Shown here: one piece after another, positions 34,522-43,372 of the stretch
Position numbering within the stretch: position 1 is the first letter of the stretch
Layout: every line of letters begins with the position of its first letter
Source: Micrococcales bacterium
Lineage (GTDB): Bacteria; Actinomycetota; Actinomycetes; Actinomycetales; Cellulomonadaceae
NCBI GenBank assembly: GCA_009777345.1
Contig: WRMB01000009.1
Coordinates: 1 to 64,000 of the forward strand
Direction of reading: 5' to 3'
Length of the DNA stretch: 64,000 nt
The notes under the pieces: generated by a model
The model's database searches: none
Told to the model about the DNA's origin: nothing
What the model saw: the letters and a program-made list of their open reading frames with translations, nothing else
Program-made: the position numbers and the translations under genes

Positions 34522-35252
34522 CCCTCGCCACCCGGGCGGTGCTGACCGCCGCGCTCGCCGCCGTGGTCGCGGCCGCCGCCTATTTCGGGCCGGTCCCGCT
34601 GGCCGCCGTTGCCGCGCTGCTCGCTGTCGCCGTCGCGGTCGGCTGGCCCGGGCTGGCGAACCTGCCCGACCGGAAAGGGTCGGCGACGGTCGTCGCCATC
34701 ACCGGGATCGGCGGGGTGGCCGCGGTGCACACCATCGGGGTGCGGGCCGACCTGCGGTCCCTGGCCGTGGTGTTCGCCGCCTCGATCCTGCTCACGTTCG
34801 TCAACGAGCTGCTGCGGCGTGACGGCCGCACCCGGTTGGTCGAGTCCGTGGCCGGCACCGTCACCGGGTCGATGCTGGCGGTCACCGCCGCGGGCTGGGT
34901 GGCCTGCGGTCGGCTGCTCGACGGCAAGGAGCTGGCGGCCGCGGCGGCGGTGGCGCTCGCCCTGGCCGCCGCCGTCAGCGCGGTGCGGCTGCCGGTCTGG
35001 CTGACCGCGCTGGTGGTGACCCTGGTCGGCGGGGCAGGCGGGGCGGCGCTGGGGATCGTGCTCGACGGGATCGAGCTGAAGGTGGCCGGGCTGGCCGGGC
35101 TGGCCGTCGGGCTGCTGGTCGCGGCCATGCACGCTCTGTTCCACCCGATGGCCGCGCTGGACCGTCGGCTGCCCGCGGTCTCGGCGGCGGTGATCCCTGT
35201 CGCCACCGGCGGGATGCTCGTCTACGCCGCCAGCCGGGTGCTGCTCGCCTGA
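34518..35252 (+). CDS. Integral membrane protein of unknown function
   Basis: The 244-residue protein is almost wholly hydrophobic, with about seven membrane helices and few charged loops (RRDGRTRLVES, HPMAALDRRLPA). It is an actinobacterial conserved type found near glnR, with no enzymatic motif. GTG at 34518 is chosen for its overlap with the preceding short frame; there is no ribosome-binding site. It is followed by a 31-residue membrane peptide gene and a nitrobindin-like gene, an order that recurs in actinobacteria. Function unknown. Confidence 0.75.
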   Translation: MTLATRAVLTAALAAVVAAAAYFGPVPLAAVAALLAVAVAVGWPGLANLPDRKGSATVVAITGIGGVAAVHTIGVRADLRSLAVVFAASILLTFVNELLRRDGRTRLVESVAGTVTGSMLAVTAAGWVACGRLLDGKELAAAAAVALALAAAVSAVRLPVWLTALVVTLVGGAGGAALGIVLDGIELKVAGLAGLAVGLLVAAMHALFHPMAALDRRLPAVSAAVIPVATGGMLVYAASRVLLA

Positions 35253-35276
35253 TCGGTGCTCGCCTGGTCGGTCCAG

Positions 35277-35282
35277 TAGGAT
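35277..35282 (+). promoter_or_regulatory. -10 hexamer (TAGGAT) for the small membrane peptide gene
   Basis: TAGGAT ends 6 nt before the ATG at 35289, the leaderless spacing seen repeatedly here. Confidence 0.5.
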
Positions 35283-35288
35283 CGGGCC

Positions 35289-35384
35289 ATGCTCGAAGCC
35301 ATATTCACCGGACTGCTCGTCGCCGTCACGCTGACCGTCGTGTGGTTCGCCGGGCTGGTCGTCACCCGACTGGTCCGCAAGTAG
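35289..35384 (+). CDS. 31-residue single-pass membrane peptide
   Basis: The peptide MLEAIFTGLLVAVTLTVVWF plus a short tail ending TRLVRK is one membrane helix with a positive-inside basic end. Its ATG follows a -10 hexamer at leaderless spacing, and its stop abuts the TTG start of the nitrobindin-like gene. Similar tiny membrane ORFs precede this gene in other actinobacteria. Function unknown. Confidence 0.6.
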   Translation: MLEAIFTGLLVAVTLTVVWFAGLVVTRLVRK

Positions 35385-35912
35385 TTGTTCGTCGTCCCTG
35401 AGGGGCTCGCGCCCGAGACGTATCCTCTGGCGTGGCTGGTCGGGTCGTGGCGCGGTCAGGGGGTGCACGGTTATCCCGGCGTGCCCGAATCGGGTTTCTG
35501 CGCGGACGTCGCGGTCACCAGCGACGGTGGCCCCTACCTGTCCTGGACCTGCCGGTGGTGGCCTGACGGCCTGGTCCCGTCCGACGGGTCTGAGGTGCCG
35601 GACGCGCCGCCCTGGGTCGTCGAGACCGGGTGGTGGCGCGTCCCGCCGCACGACGACGGTCCGCCGCACCCGGTCGAGCTGTTGGTCGCCGACCCGTCGG
35701 GGCACGTCGCGGTGTACGTCGGGCAGGTCTCCGGCGCCCGGGTCGACCTCGTCTCCGACCTGGTGGCACGGACCGAGACCGGCGCGGACGTCACCGCCGG
35801 GCGGCGCCTGCTCGGCCTGGTCGACGGCGAGCTGATGTGGGCGTTCGACCTGGCCGCCTTCGGGCAGCCCCTCCAGTCGTACGCCTCCGCCCGGATGACC
35901 CGGGTCGAGTAG
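35385..35912 (+). CDS. Nitrobindin-like heme-binding beta-barrel (FABP family)
   Basis: The 175-residue protein has the family GxWxGxG motif (LVGSWRGQGVHGYPG), internal strand YLSWTCRWWPDG and VVETGWWRVPP, and the C-terminal ending FGQPLQSYASARMTRVE. In nitrobindins the position before the final ASA/LSA carries the heme-ligating histidine; here it is tyrosine, so heme binding may be altered. The start is a TTG immediately after the stop of the small peptide gene. Proteins of this family bind heme and isomerise peroxynitrite. It ends 5 bp before a long hairpin. Confidence 0.8.
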   Translation: MFVVPEGLAPETYPLAWLVGSWRGQGVHGYPGVPESGFCADVAVTSDGGPYLSWTCRWWPDGLVPSDGSEVPDAPPWVVETGWWRVPPHDDGPPHPVELLVADPSGHVAVYVGQVSGARVDLVSDLVARTETGADVTAGRRLLGLVDGELMWAFDLAAFGQPLQSYASARMTRVE

Positions 35913-35917
35913 GTGCA

Positions 35918-35986
35918 CCAGTTCGAGACTTCTGTCGCCGATTCGAGAGTTAAACTCTCGAATCGGCGACAGAAGTCTCGAACTGG
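35918..35986. repeat. Perfect 33-bp hairpin, homologous to 25580-25640
   Basis: Arms 35918-35950 and 35954-35986 pair over 33 bp around TAA. The 28-bp core matches the 25580 hairpin at all but two positions, both compensated in the partner arm (T-A to C-G and G-C to C-G). It lies between co-directional genes, ending 30 bp before the ygfZ start. Confidence 0.95.
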
Positions 35987-36016
35987 CCAGAGACCGGATG
36001 GGGGGTCGGGGGAGGC

Positions 36017-37126
36017 ATGAATCAGTCCGACGGGTGGGTGTCGCCGTTGCTGGCACGACCAGGTGCGGTGGCCGCGGCGGGGGTGGCCTGGCACTACGGC
36101 GACCCGGTGGTCGAGCAGCGGGCGCTGGTGGCCGGGACGGGGGTGGTGGACTGCTCGCACCTGGGGGTCGTCACCGTCGCCGGGCCGGACCGGTTGTCCT
36201 GGTTGCACTCGCTCACCAGCCAGCACCTGGACGACCTGGCGCCGTGGACCTCCACCGAGACGCTGGTGCTCTCGCCGCACGGGCACGTCGAGCACGTCGC
36301 GGGGGTCGTGGACGACGGGACGACGACCTGGCTGGTCACCAGCACCCCAGGGGACCTGGCGGCCTGGCTGGACTCGATGCGGTTCATGCTGCGGGTCGAG
36401 GTGGCCGACGTCACCGACGACTGGGCGGCGGTCGGCGAACCCCGACGCGGTGAGGGGGAGCCGGGCGGGCCGGTGGTGTGGTCCGACCCCTGGCCGACGA
36501 CCCGGCCCGGTGGCACCCGCTACGGCCCGCCGGACGACGAGCACCCGGGCGCGCAGCGGGCCTGGCGGCTGGTGCTGGTGCCCCGCGGCCAGCTGGTGGT
36601 GCAGGTCGCCGCCCGGGAGGCGGCCGGGGCGCGGCTGGCCGGGACCTGGGCCACCGAGGCGCTACGCGTCGCGGCCTGGCGCCCGGCGGCCGACCACGAG
36701 GTCGACCACCGGACCGTCCCGCACGAGCTGGACTGGCTGCGTACCGCCGTCCACCTGGACAAAGGCTGCTACCGGGGCCAGGAGACGGTGGCCCGGGTGC
36801 ACAACCTGGGCCGTCCGCCGCGCCGGCTGACCATGCTGCACCTGGACGGGTCCGAGCACCTGCTGCCCGACGCGGGTGCGACGGTGCTGCTCGACGACGC
36901 CCCGGTCGGCGTCCTGACCAGCGCGGCCCGGCACCACGAGCTGGGCCCGGTCGGCCTGGCCGTGCTGCGCCGGGCCACTCCCGTCGACGCGCCCCTGACC
37001 GTGGCCCTGGCCGAGGGCGACCCGGTCCCGGCGGCCCAGGAGGTCGTCGTCAGCCCCGAGGGGGTCACCCCCGACCGTCCCGCCCCGCGGGGCCCGCTGG
37101 CCCGGGGCCTGGGGCTGGGCCGCTAG
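36017..37126 (+). CDS. ygfZ: YgfZ/GcvT-domain folate-binding protein
   Basis: The 369-residue protein has the GcvT-like fold and the family signature LDKGCYRGQETVARVHN with the invariant cysteine, plus a C-terminal beta-barrel (GPVGLAVLRR). YgfZ proteins bind folate and support Fe-S cluster proteins. GGGAGG lies just upstream of the ATG at 36017. The N-terminal VVDCSHLGVVTVAGPDRLSWLHSL segment matches the first GcvT lobe. It begins a group with DUF2516 and dtd on the plus strand. The preceding long hairpin separates it from the nitrobindin-like gene. Confidence 0.92.
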   Translation: MNQSDGWVSPLLARPGAVAAAGVAWHYGDPVVEQRALVAGTGVVDCSHLGVVTVAGPDRLSWLHSLTSQHLDDLAPWTSTETLVLSPHGHVEHVAGVVDDGTTTWLVTSTPGDLAAWLDSMRFMLRVEVADVTDDWAAVGEPRRGEGEPGGPVVWSDPWPTTRPGGTRYGPPDDEHPGAQRAWRLVLVPRGQLVVQVAAREAAGARLAGTWATEALRVAAWRPAADHEVDHRTVPHELDWLRTAVHLDKGCYRGQETVARVHNLGRPPRRLTMLHLDGSEHLLPDAGATVLLDDAPVGVLTSAARHHELGPVGLAVLRRATPVDAPLTVALAEGDPVPAAQEVVVSPEGVTPDRPAPRGPLARGLGLGR

Positions 37127-37181
37127 CGCCGGATCTCCGGCGCAGGACCAGGACGCTGCGGTGGGGTTGGGCCGCGTCCCG

Positions 37182-37187
37182 TAGGCT
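37182..37187 (+). promoter_or_regulatory. -10 hexamer (TAGGCT) for the DUF2516 gene
   Basis: TAGGCT ends 7 nt before the GTG at 37195; the arrangement is identical to that at 30823. Confidence 0.55.
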
Positions 37188-37194
37188 GTCGGGC

Positions 37195-37530
37195 GTGGTG
37201 TACTGGCTGCAGAGCACGCTGTTCTTCGCGTTCTACCTGGCGATCTTCGTCGCCAGCGGGTGGGCGCTGGTCGATGCGCTGCTGCGGCCGCCGCGGGCTT
37301 TCGTCGCCGAGGGGAAGAAGACCAAGGTCTTCTGGGGGACGATCCTCGGGATCGCGGTGGTCGTAGCGTTCGTCGCCACGCCGTTCCCCAGCGGGGCGGT
37401 CCCGGCCGGGCCGTTCCGGCTCCTGGCGCTGGCGGCGGCCGTGGCCGCGCTGGTGTACCTGTTCGACGTGCGACCGGCTGTCGCTCGGCACAGCCGTCGT
37501 CGGAAAGGTGGGGGGTCGAGCCGCTGGTGA
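37195..37530 (+). CDS. DUF2516 family membrane protein
   Basis: The 111-residue protein has about three membrane helices ([56 protein letters not shown]) and a basic C-terminal tail. It matches the actinobacterial DUF2516 group, whose function is unknown. The GTG at 37195 follows a -10 hexamer with leaderless spacing. Its stop overlaps the dtd start by GTGA, so the two are coupled. Confidence 0.85.
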   Translation: MVYWLQSTLFFAFYLAIFVASGWALVDALLRPPRAFVAEGKKTKVFWGTILGIAVVVAFVATPFPSGAVPAGPFRLLALAAAVAALVYLFDVRPAVARHSRRRKGGGSSRW

Positions 37531-37958
37531 GAGCGGTCGTCCAGCGGGTCACCCGGGCGGCGGTGCGGGTGGCTGGTGCGGTGGTCGGGGCGGTCGACGG
37601 GCCGGGGCTGGTCGTGCTCGTCGGGGTGACGGACGGGGACGGGCCGACCCAGGTCGAGTACGTGGCGCGGAAGGTGGCCGACCTGCGGATCCTGCGCGAC
37701 GAGCGGTCCGCGGCCGAGGTAGGTGCGCCGGTCCTGGTGATCAGCCAGTTCACGCTGTACGGGGACGTGCGCAAGGGGCGGCGCCCGACGTGGAACGCCG
37801 CGGCACCCGGTCCGGTGGCCCAGCCCCTGGTCGAGGCGGTGGTCGAGGCGCTGCGCGGGCACGGGCTGCAGGTGCAGACCGGCGTCTTCGGCGCCGACAT
37901 GGCCGTCGAGCTGGTCAACGACGGTCCGGTGACCATCCTCCTGGAGTCGGCTCCTTGA
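37527..37958 (+). CDS. dtd: D-aminoacyl-tRNA deacylase
   Basis: The 143-residue protein contains the Dtd motifs [22 protein letters not shown], the [15 protein letters not shown] loop and the C-terminal Gly-rich [11 protein letters not shown]. It removes D-amino acids mischarged to tRNA, using a cross-subunit Gly-cisPro site; it acts as a cytoplasmic dimer. GTG at 37527 overlaps the DUF2516 stop. It is convergent with the beta-propeller gene 36 bp away; no hairpin is visible between them. Confidence 0.95.
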   Translation: MRAVVQRVTRAAVRVAGAVVGAVDGPGLVVLVGVTDGDGPTQVEYVARKVADLRILRDERSAAEVGAPVLVISQFTLYGDVRKGRRPTWNAAAPGPVAQPLVEAVVEALRGHGLQVQTGVFGADMAVELVNDGPVTILLESAP

Positions 37959-37994
37959 CCGCGTCCTGCCTCGTCCTGCCGAGTGGCGTAGCGG

Positions 37995-39395
37995 TCAGAC
38001 GCGCAGGCGCAGCCAGAGCAGGGCGCTAGCGGTCAGCAGTGTCAGGGTGCCGATCCACACCACGAGCCGGGTGTTCGTGCGCGGGCTGGCGCTGGTCGTG
38101 GACGCGGGCCTGTCGGCGGCGGCGGCGGGGGCCGGGTCGATGCGGATCTGGTAGTCCGCCGAGACCGTGGCCGGGATACCGGAGACCGTGGCCGTCACCG
38201 TCAGGGTGAAGGCGGACTGGCCGGGCGTCGTCGGGGTGCCGGTGATCTCGCCGGTTGCCGGGTCGAGCACCAGGCCGGCCGGGAGCCGACCGTCGGTCAC
38301 CTCGAACCGCGGGTCGGTGCCGGTGAGGCCGACCTGCGCCGTGTACGGCCGGGCGACCTGGCCGGTGCGCAGCCCGGAGGTGACGAACGCGGGCGGCGCG
38401 TCGAGGTCGAGCACGGTGACCTGGTCCGACGCCCGGCTGGTCACCCAGGCCCGGGTGGCGTCGGCCGCTACGACGACGGCCTGCGGGCGGGGTACGTCGA
38501 GGGTGTCGGTGACAGTACCGGTGGTCGTGTCGACCACCGAGACGGTGCTGGACTCGGCGTTGGTGACGTAGGCCCGGGTGCCGTCGGCGGTGAGGGCGAC
38601 GTCCGTCGGCCAGGTACCGACCGCGACCGTAGCGGTCACGGTGCGGCTCGCGGTGTCGATCACCGCGAGGGTGCCGGAGGCAGCGTCGGTGACATAGGCC
38701 CGGGTGCCGTCGGGGGAGACCGCGACGGCCGTGGGCCACCGGCCGACCTGCACCGTGGCGGTGGTGCGGCGGGACTTGGTGCTGATCACGGCGACGCTGC
38801 CGGTGGCCTTGCCGCCGAGGTCGGCGTCGGTGACATAGGCGGTGGTCCCGTCGGGGGAGAACGCGATAGCGGTGGGGTGCTTGCCGACGGTGATATTCGT
38901 CTTCACCTGGTTGGTCTTGGTGTCGATCACCGTGACGGTGCTGCTGTTCCGCCCCCGGCCGAAGTTGGCGGCCCACACCTGGTCGCCTGCCGGTGTCACC
39001 GCCACAGCCTGCGGGAAGGCACCCGCTTTGACCTGCGCCACGACCGAGCCTGTCGTGGTGTCCATCACCGCGACCGTGCCCTTGAGGGTGCTGGCGGTGA
39101 TGTAGGCCCGGGTACCGTCGGGGCTGACGGCGACGTCGTGCGGGGCGGTGACGCCCGGCAGGTCGAGGACCTTGCCGGTGGCGGCGTCGATGACCGACAG
39201 CCCGCCAGCGTCGTAGCTGGCGGCATAGACCTTGGTGCCGTCGGGGCTGGTCGTGATGCCCGACGGGCCTGCGACGGTGACGGTGTCGCCGACCGCGTCT
39301 GCCGCGGCTGGTGCGGGGGCGAGCAGCCCCAGGCCCAGCGTCATGCCCAGACCCAGCCCCAGCGTGGCCGTCGCCGCGTGTCCCAGCCGTCTCAT
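37995..39395 (-). CDS. Cell-surface beta-propeller protein (YVTN repeats, Ig-like domain, C-terminal anchor)
   Basis: The 466-residue protein has a signal peptide ending about AAADA, then seven or so YVTN-type propeller blades (repeats such as PTAVAVSPDGTRAYVTDAAS and GSVAVIS), an immunoglobulin-like putative domain (RPYTAQVGLTGTDPRFEVTDGRLPAGL), a low-complexity linker and a C-terminal membrane helix (VVWIGTLTLLTASALLWLRL). It is anchored in the membrane with the propeller outside. Function is unknown; such proteins may be adhesins or lactonase-like. The palindrome at 39475 lies upstream. Confidence 0.85.
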   Translation of the reverse strand: MRRLGHAATATLGLGLGMTLGLGLLAPAPAAADAVGDTVTVAGPSGITTSPDGTKVYAASYDAGGLSVIDAATGKVLDLPGVTAPHDVAVSPDGTRAYITASTLKGTVAVMDTTTGSVVAQVKAGAFPQAVAVTPAGDQVWAANFGRGRNSSTVTVIDTKTNQVKTNITVGKHPTAIAFSPDGTTAYVTDADLGGKATGSVAVISTKSRRTTATVQVGRWPTAVAVSPDGTRAYVTDAASGTLAVIDTASRTVTATVAVGTWPTDVALTADGTRAYVTNAESSTVSVVDTTTGTVTDTLDVPRPQAVVVAADATRAWVTSRASDQVTVLDLDAPPAFVTSGLRTGQVARPYTAQVGLTGTDPRFEVTDGRLPAGLVLDPATGEITGTPTTPGQSAFTLTVTATVSGIPATVSADYQIRIDPAPAAAADRPASTTSASPRTNTRLVVWIGTLTLLTASALLWLRLRV

Positions 39396-39474
39396 CGTCT
39401 CCGCTCCTGGTCGCCTGGGTGCTCGCTGCGCGCGTCACCCCTGGCGCGGTCGCGCTTGCGGACCGCTCTTCTCG

Positions 39475-39486
39475 GGTGTATACACC
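39475..39486. promoter_or_regulatory. 12-bp palindrome GGTGTATACACC upstream of the beta-propeller gene
   Basis: The perfect 12-bp palindrome lies 80 bp before the propeller start codon in an AT-richer spot of the 39396-39616 gap. It is a candidate operator; no adjacent regulator gene is present. The remainder of that gap shows no gene. Confidence 0.35.
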
Positions 39487-39616
39487 AGTCGCATCGACCG
39501 TCGACCGGACGCCGTGAGGATTCGGCCGGATGACAGCCCGTCGTCGCCGTCGCAGGTCAGGGCGTTCGTCGGGACGTGTGCCGCGGGCGGTACCAGCCAC
39601 GGCGGCCGAGCGGTCC

Positions 39617-41155
39617 CTACAGGTCGTTGCCCGCGTAGGAGAGGTTGAAGCTCTTGTTGGCCAGGGGGAAGTCGGGGACGATCGTGTCGGCCAGGGCGAC
39701 GGGCAGGGCGGGCCAGGTGGCGAACGACGGGTCGGCGATCGCGACACGGGCCAGACAACCATCGGTGTCGAGCTCGACCCGGTGGCAGACGGTACCGCGC
39801 CAGGCCTCGACGAGGGCCAGCCCGCAGCGGTGGGCGACCGGCTCTGCGCCGCCCGGCACCAGTGTCGAGGGACCCGGCCCCGGACCGGTGCCGGGTTCGA
39901 CCGGGGCGGCCCAGCCGGTACCCCGGTGCTCGGCGAGGCGTTCGGTCAGCTCGGTGACCAGAGCCAGGGAGCAGGCCAGCTCGCGGGCCCGGACCATGAA
40001 CCGGGCCATGACGTCGCCGGACGTCTCAGTCATGACGCTGAACGACGGGCCGAGGTCGACGAACGGGTGGTCGCGACGGGCGTCGGCGTCCACCCCGCTG
40101 GCCCGGGCCACGTAGCCCAGGGCGCCCAGCGCGACCGCGTCGTCGTGGCGCAGCACGGCCGTACCGGTGAACCGGTCGACCACGACAGCATGGCCCAGCG
40201 CGATGTCCACCAGCTGGGCGGCCTCGTCGGCCACCTGGCGTACCGTCGTCGGGTCGGGCAGCGCCTGGACCCGGCTCCCGCCGACGGTGATCGCGCCGCG
40301 CAGCAACCGGTGCCCGGTGACCTGCTGGTTCAGCCGCAGCAGCGTCTCGCGCAGCCGACCGGCGTGCACGTTGAGGATGCCGAAACCGACGTCGTTGCCG
40401 AGCATCCCCAGGTCGGCGACGTGGTTGTAGGCCCGTTCCAGCTCCAGCAGCAGCGCTCGCAGCGTCCGGTCCGGTTCGGCGACCTCCAGCACGAGGGCGT
40501 CCTCCACGGCCATGGCGTAGGCCAGGCAGTGACCCACCGCGGTATCGCCGGAGACGCGTTCGGCCAGCGCGAGGCCCTCGTCGGGGGTGCGGCCCTGGAA
40601 CAGGCGCTCCAGGCCCCGGTGCACGAACCACAGCCGGGCCTTCAGCCGCAGGATGGTCTCGCCGACCACGGAGAAGCGGAAGTGCCCCGGCGCGATCATC
40701 CCGGCGTGCACCGGCCCGACGGGTATCTCGAACACCCCGTCCCCGGCCACCGGGACGAAGTCGAACCGGCCGGTGTCCGGGCCCAGCTCGGGTTCTCCAG
40801 CATCGTGCCGCAGCGGGTGGTAGTCGTCGGGCCAGTGGTCGTGGTGCACCAGGCGGCGGGGCCGGGGGTGCCCGACCGGTGCGACGCCCAGCTGGTCGCG
40901 CAGCGCCCGTTCCCACCGGCCGGTGGAGAAGTCCACCGCGGCCAGCGACGGCACCCACGGGTCGTCGGCCGGGACCTCGACCACCAGCTCGACCCGGCTG
41001 TCGTCGGCGGGCCGCACCAGCACGTACACCACGCCAAAGCTGGTCCGGTCGTCGTGACCGGCCACCAGCGCCGTCCGGTACCCGTCGCCCAGCAGCGCGC
41101 TGGCCTGGGCGACCAGGTCCCCACGCCCGACCGTCCGCACCTCTACGACGTTCAC
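39617..41155 (-). CDS. Large subunit of a complex-I/group 4 hydrogenase-like complex, NiFe ligands absent (HycE-like)
   Basis: The 512-residue protein fuses a 30-kDa-like region (about 1-115) to a 49-kDa/hydrogenase-large-subunit region, as in HycE. In hydrogenases the first Ni site is RxCGxCxxxH; here it reads RVSGDTAVGH (S202, D204). The C-terminal DPCxxC reads DPSFAT (S477, T480). All four nickel-binding cysteines are therefore lost and the protein cannot be a NiFe hydrogenase, resembling NuoD and the Ehr (hydrogenase-related) group. It is last in a leftward operon and corresponds to Rv0087 of M. tuberculosis. A long hairpin separates it from the preceding HyfF-like gene. It is probably the quinone-proximal subunit; the electron donor is unknown. 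Confidence 0.9.
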   Translation of the reverse strand: MNVVEVRTVGRGDLVAQASALLGDGYRTALVAGHDDRTSFGVVYVLVRPADDSRVELVVEVPADDPWVPSLAAVDFSTGRWERALRDQLGVAPVGHPRPRRLVHHDHWPDDYHPLRHDAGEPELGPDTGRFDFVPVAGDGVFEIPVGPVHAGMIAPGHFRFSVVGETILRLKARLWFVHRGLERLFQGRTPDEGLALAERVSGDTAVGHCLAYAMAVEDALVLEVAEPDRTLRALLLELERAYNHVADLGMLGNDVGFGILNVHAGRLRETLLRLNQQVTGHRLLRGAITVGGSRVQALPDPTTVRQVADEAAQLVDIALGHAVVVDRFTGTAVLRHDDAVALGALGYVARASGVDADARRDHPFVDLGPSFSVMTETSGDVMARFMVRARELACSLALVTELTERLAEHRGTGWAAPVEPGTGPGPGPSTLVPGGAEPVAHRCGLALVEAWRGTVCHRVELDTDGCLARVAIADPSFATWPALPVALADTIVPDFPLANKSFNLSYAGNDL

Positions 41156-41182
41156 GCCACCACCTCCGCCTGGCCCGCTGCC

Positions 41183-41248
41183 GAGGGACGAAGTTCCGGG
41201 CGAGGGACGAACCTGTTAGTTCGTCCCTCGCCTGGAACTTCGTCCCTC
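41183..41248. repeat. 30-bp hairpin inside the complex-I-like operon
   Basis: Positions 41183-41212 pair with 41219-41248 (30 positions, one G-T wobble) around CTGTTA. Each arm contains GAGGGACGAA twice. It lies between the hyfF-like stop and the large-subunit start on the minus strand, so it sits within the presumed transcript. Confidence 0.92.
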
Positions 41249-41264
41249 AACCAATAACCCGAGT

Positions 41265-42686
41265 TCACAGCAGCACCTCCGCCGCTCGGGTGAGCACGTC
41301 GCCGAGGCCGAAGAACCCGGCGACGGCCACCACCGCCAGGGCCAGACCGGCCGGGAGCAGCCACCCCACGCCTGCCGAGACCCGAGGAGCGGCGGTCTCG
41401 GCCACGTCAGCGGGCCCCAGCAGCATCCCCCCGACCGCCCGCACGATCCCCGCCAGCGCCACCAGCAGCGCCACCAGCACCACTACGACGGCCCAGCCCA
41501 GCCCGGCCTGCCACCCCGCCAGCACCACACCGAGCTCGGAGAAGAACGGCGCGAACGGCGGGAACCCGAGCAGCGCCACGGTGGCGAAGGCGAACGGCAC
41601 GGCCAGGTCGGGACGGCGGCGCAGCAGCCCGCGGACCCCGGCGACGGCGGTGGTCCCGGTGTGGTCGAGGATCTTCCCGGCGCCGAGGAACAGCACAGCC
41701 TTGGTCAGCCCGTGCCCCAGCACGTGCAGCAGCACCGCCACCAGGGCCAGCCGCCCGCCGATCGCGGCACCGACGGCCATCAGCCCCATGTGCTCGATCG
41801 AGGAGTAGGCCAGCAGCCGTTTGTAGTCCCGCTGCCGGGCGATGAGCGCCGCCGCGACCAGCAGCGAACCCAGCCCGCCGACCAGCAGCATCCCGCGCAG
41901 CAGCCCCGGCCCGACGACGGGGTCGACCACGGCCTGCACCCGCAGGATGGCGTAGAACGCCACGGCCAGCAGCACCCCGGACATCAGCCCGGACACCGGC
42001 GCGGGGGCCTGGGAGTGCGCGTCGGGCAGCCAGGAGTGCATGGGGGCCAGCCCGGCTTTCGTCGCGAAGCCGAGCACGGCCAGGGCACCGGCCACCTTGA
42101 CCAGCCCCGGGTCGAGCGCGACGCTGCCGGACGTCAGCATCACCCAGCTGAGGGTGGGTTCGGCCGCGGCCCGGGACGCGGCGTACAGCAGCACGGTCCC
42201 CAGCAGGGCGATCGCCACCCCGACCGAGCCGAGTACCACGTACTTCCAGGCGGCCTCCAGGGCCCGCCCGGTGCCGTGGTGCCCGACGAGGAAGGCGGTG
42301 GCGATGGTCGTGGCCTCCACGGCGATCCACACCACGCCCAGGTTGTCGGCCAGCACCGCCAAGGACATCGCGGCGAGGAAGGCGCAGACCAGCGCGGCGT
42401 ACCGCCGGTCGGCGGCGGTGGCACCGGCCGGTCGCAGGCCGCCCCAGGTGGCGGTGAGCCCGACCGCGCCGACCACGGCCAGCAGGTAGGCCGACAGCGC
42501 GTCGGCGCGCAGCACCCCGGCGTCGACCACCTGGTCACCGGCGACCAGCCCGACCCCGGTACCGAGCAGGACGACGGCCATGACCACCGGCGCGAACCGC
42601 ACGATCGGCCGCGACCAACGGGGCACCGGCAGCGCCGCCAGCGCGGCGAGCAGCAGTCCGGCTGCTGGTGGGAGCCACAGCACCAT
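41265..42686 (-). CDS. Proton-channel-type membrane subunit (HyfF/NuoN-like)
   Basis: The 473-residue protein has about 14 membrane helices and Mrp/NuoL-N family signatures: conserved proton-path residues in LVWIAVEATTIATAFLVG-type helix 5, K-containing GFATKAGLAPMHSWLPDAHS, and the YSSIEHMGLMAVG stretch. The ATG overlaps the stop of the HyfE-like gene (TGATG). It is one of two antiporter-like subunits here and matches HycQ (Rv0086). It should pump or conduct protons when coupled to redox chemistry. Confidence 0.9.
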   Translation of the reverse strand: MVLWLPPAAGLLLAALAALPVPRWSRPIVRFAPVVMAVVLLGTGVGLVAGDQVVDAGVLRADALSAYLLAVVGAVGLTATWGGLRPAGATAADRRYAALVCAFLAAMSLAVLADNLGVVWIAVEATTIATAFLVGHHGTGRALEAAWKYVVLGSVGVAIALLGTVLLYAASRAAAEPTLSWVMLTSGSVALDPGLVKVAGALAVLGFATKAGLAPMHSWLPDAHSQAPAPVSGLMSGVLLAVAFYAILRVQAVVDPVVGPGLLRGMLLVGGLGSLLVAAALIARQRDYKRLLAYSSIEHMGLMAVGAAIGGRLALVAVLLHVLGHGLTKAVLFLGAGKILDHTGTTAVAGVRGLLRRRPDLAVPFAFATVALLGFPPFAPFFSELGVVLAGWQAGLGWAVVVVLVALLVALAGIVRAVGGMLLGPADVAETAAPRVSAGVGWLLPAGLALAVVAVAGFFGLGDVLTRAAEVLL

Positions 42687-43360
42687 CAGTCTCTCAGCTC
42701 CCTCATCCGGTCCAGCGACCCGGCACCGGACAGGGCCCGGATCCGCCCGGTGAGCACCGCGAGGATCAGTACGACGAGCAGCAGCTCGAACGACGTGCCC
42801 AGCTCGACCAGCAGCGGCACCCCGGCCGCGGTCGTGAAGGCTGCGGTGGCGATCCCGTTGTCCAGCGTCATGAACCCGACCAGCTGGGACACCGCGCGCC
42901 GCCGGGTCACCAGCAGGAGGAACCCGACGAGCACCATGGTCAGCGCCACCGGCACGGTGGCGACCGCCGGGACAGAGGTCTCGGGCGAGATGCTCAGCGC
43001 GGTGACGACCGGTCGGGAGACCAGGTAGGCCAGCACCGCGGCCAGCGCCACGGCGATCAGCCCGGCGGTCGGGTTGAGCGTGGTCTGCTCCTCCCGGTCG
43101 GCCCCGCCGCGGCGCACCCCACGGTCCAGCACCACCGGCACCACGATCGCCTTGAGCACCAGCACCAGGCCCGCGACGACGAACAGCTCGACCTCAGGCT
43201 CGACCAGCCCGATCCCGAGCACGATCGCGGCCTGGGCGGCGCCCTGTGCCGCGACCAGTCCGACGGCCGAGCGCAGCCCGCGCCGCCACACCAGCAGCAC
43301 GCAGGTGACCAGCAGCACCCCGGCCGCGGCGGCGATCAGTTGGGTGGCGAACTCCTCCAC
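42686..43360 (-). CDS. Membrane subunit HyfE-like
   Basis: The 224-residue, highly hydrophobic protein has about seven membrane helices and the HyfE/NuoK-like segment RRRAVSQLVGFMTLDNGIATAAF. It matches HycP (Rv0085) in position and size. It overlaps the HyfF-like gene and follows the NuoH-like gene by 12 bp, so expression is coupled. It is probably a small proton-channel-like subunit. Confidence 0.88.
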   Translation of the reverse strand: MEEFATQLIAAAAGVLLVTCVLLVWRRGLRSAVGLVAAQGAAQAAIVLGIGLVEPEVELFVVAGLVLVLKAIVVPVVLDRGVRRGGADREEQTTLNPTAGLIAVALAAVLAYLVSRPVVTALSISPETSVPAVATVPVALTMVLVGFLLLVTRRRAVSQLVGFMTLDNGIATAAFTTAAGVPLLVELGTSFELLLVVLILAVLTGRIRALSGAGSLDRMRELRD

Positions 43361-43372
43361 GTCTGCCTCCTC

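Noticed and set aside
39475..39486. GTGTATACAC as a known GntR or PhoB operator
   Set aside because: Twelve bases are too few to assign a regulator; kept only as a candidate palindrome.
39617..41155. NiFe hydrogenase large subunit
   Set aside because: Both cysteine pairs that bind nickel are replaced, so hydrogenase activity is not supported.
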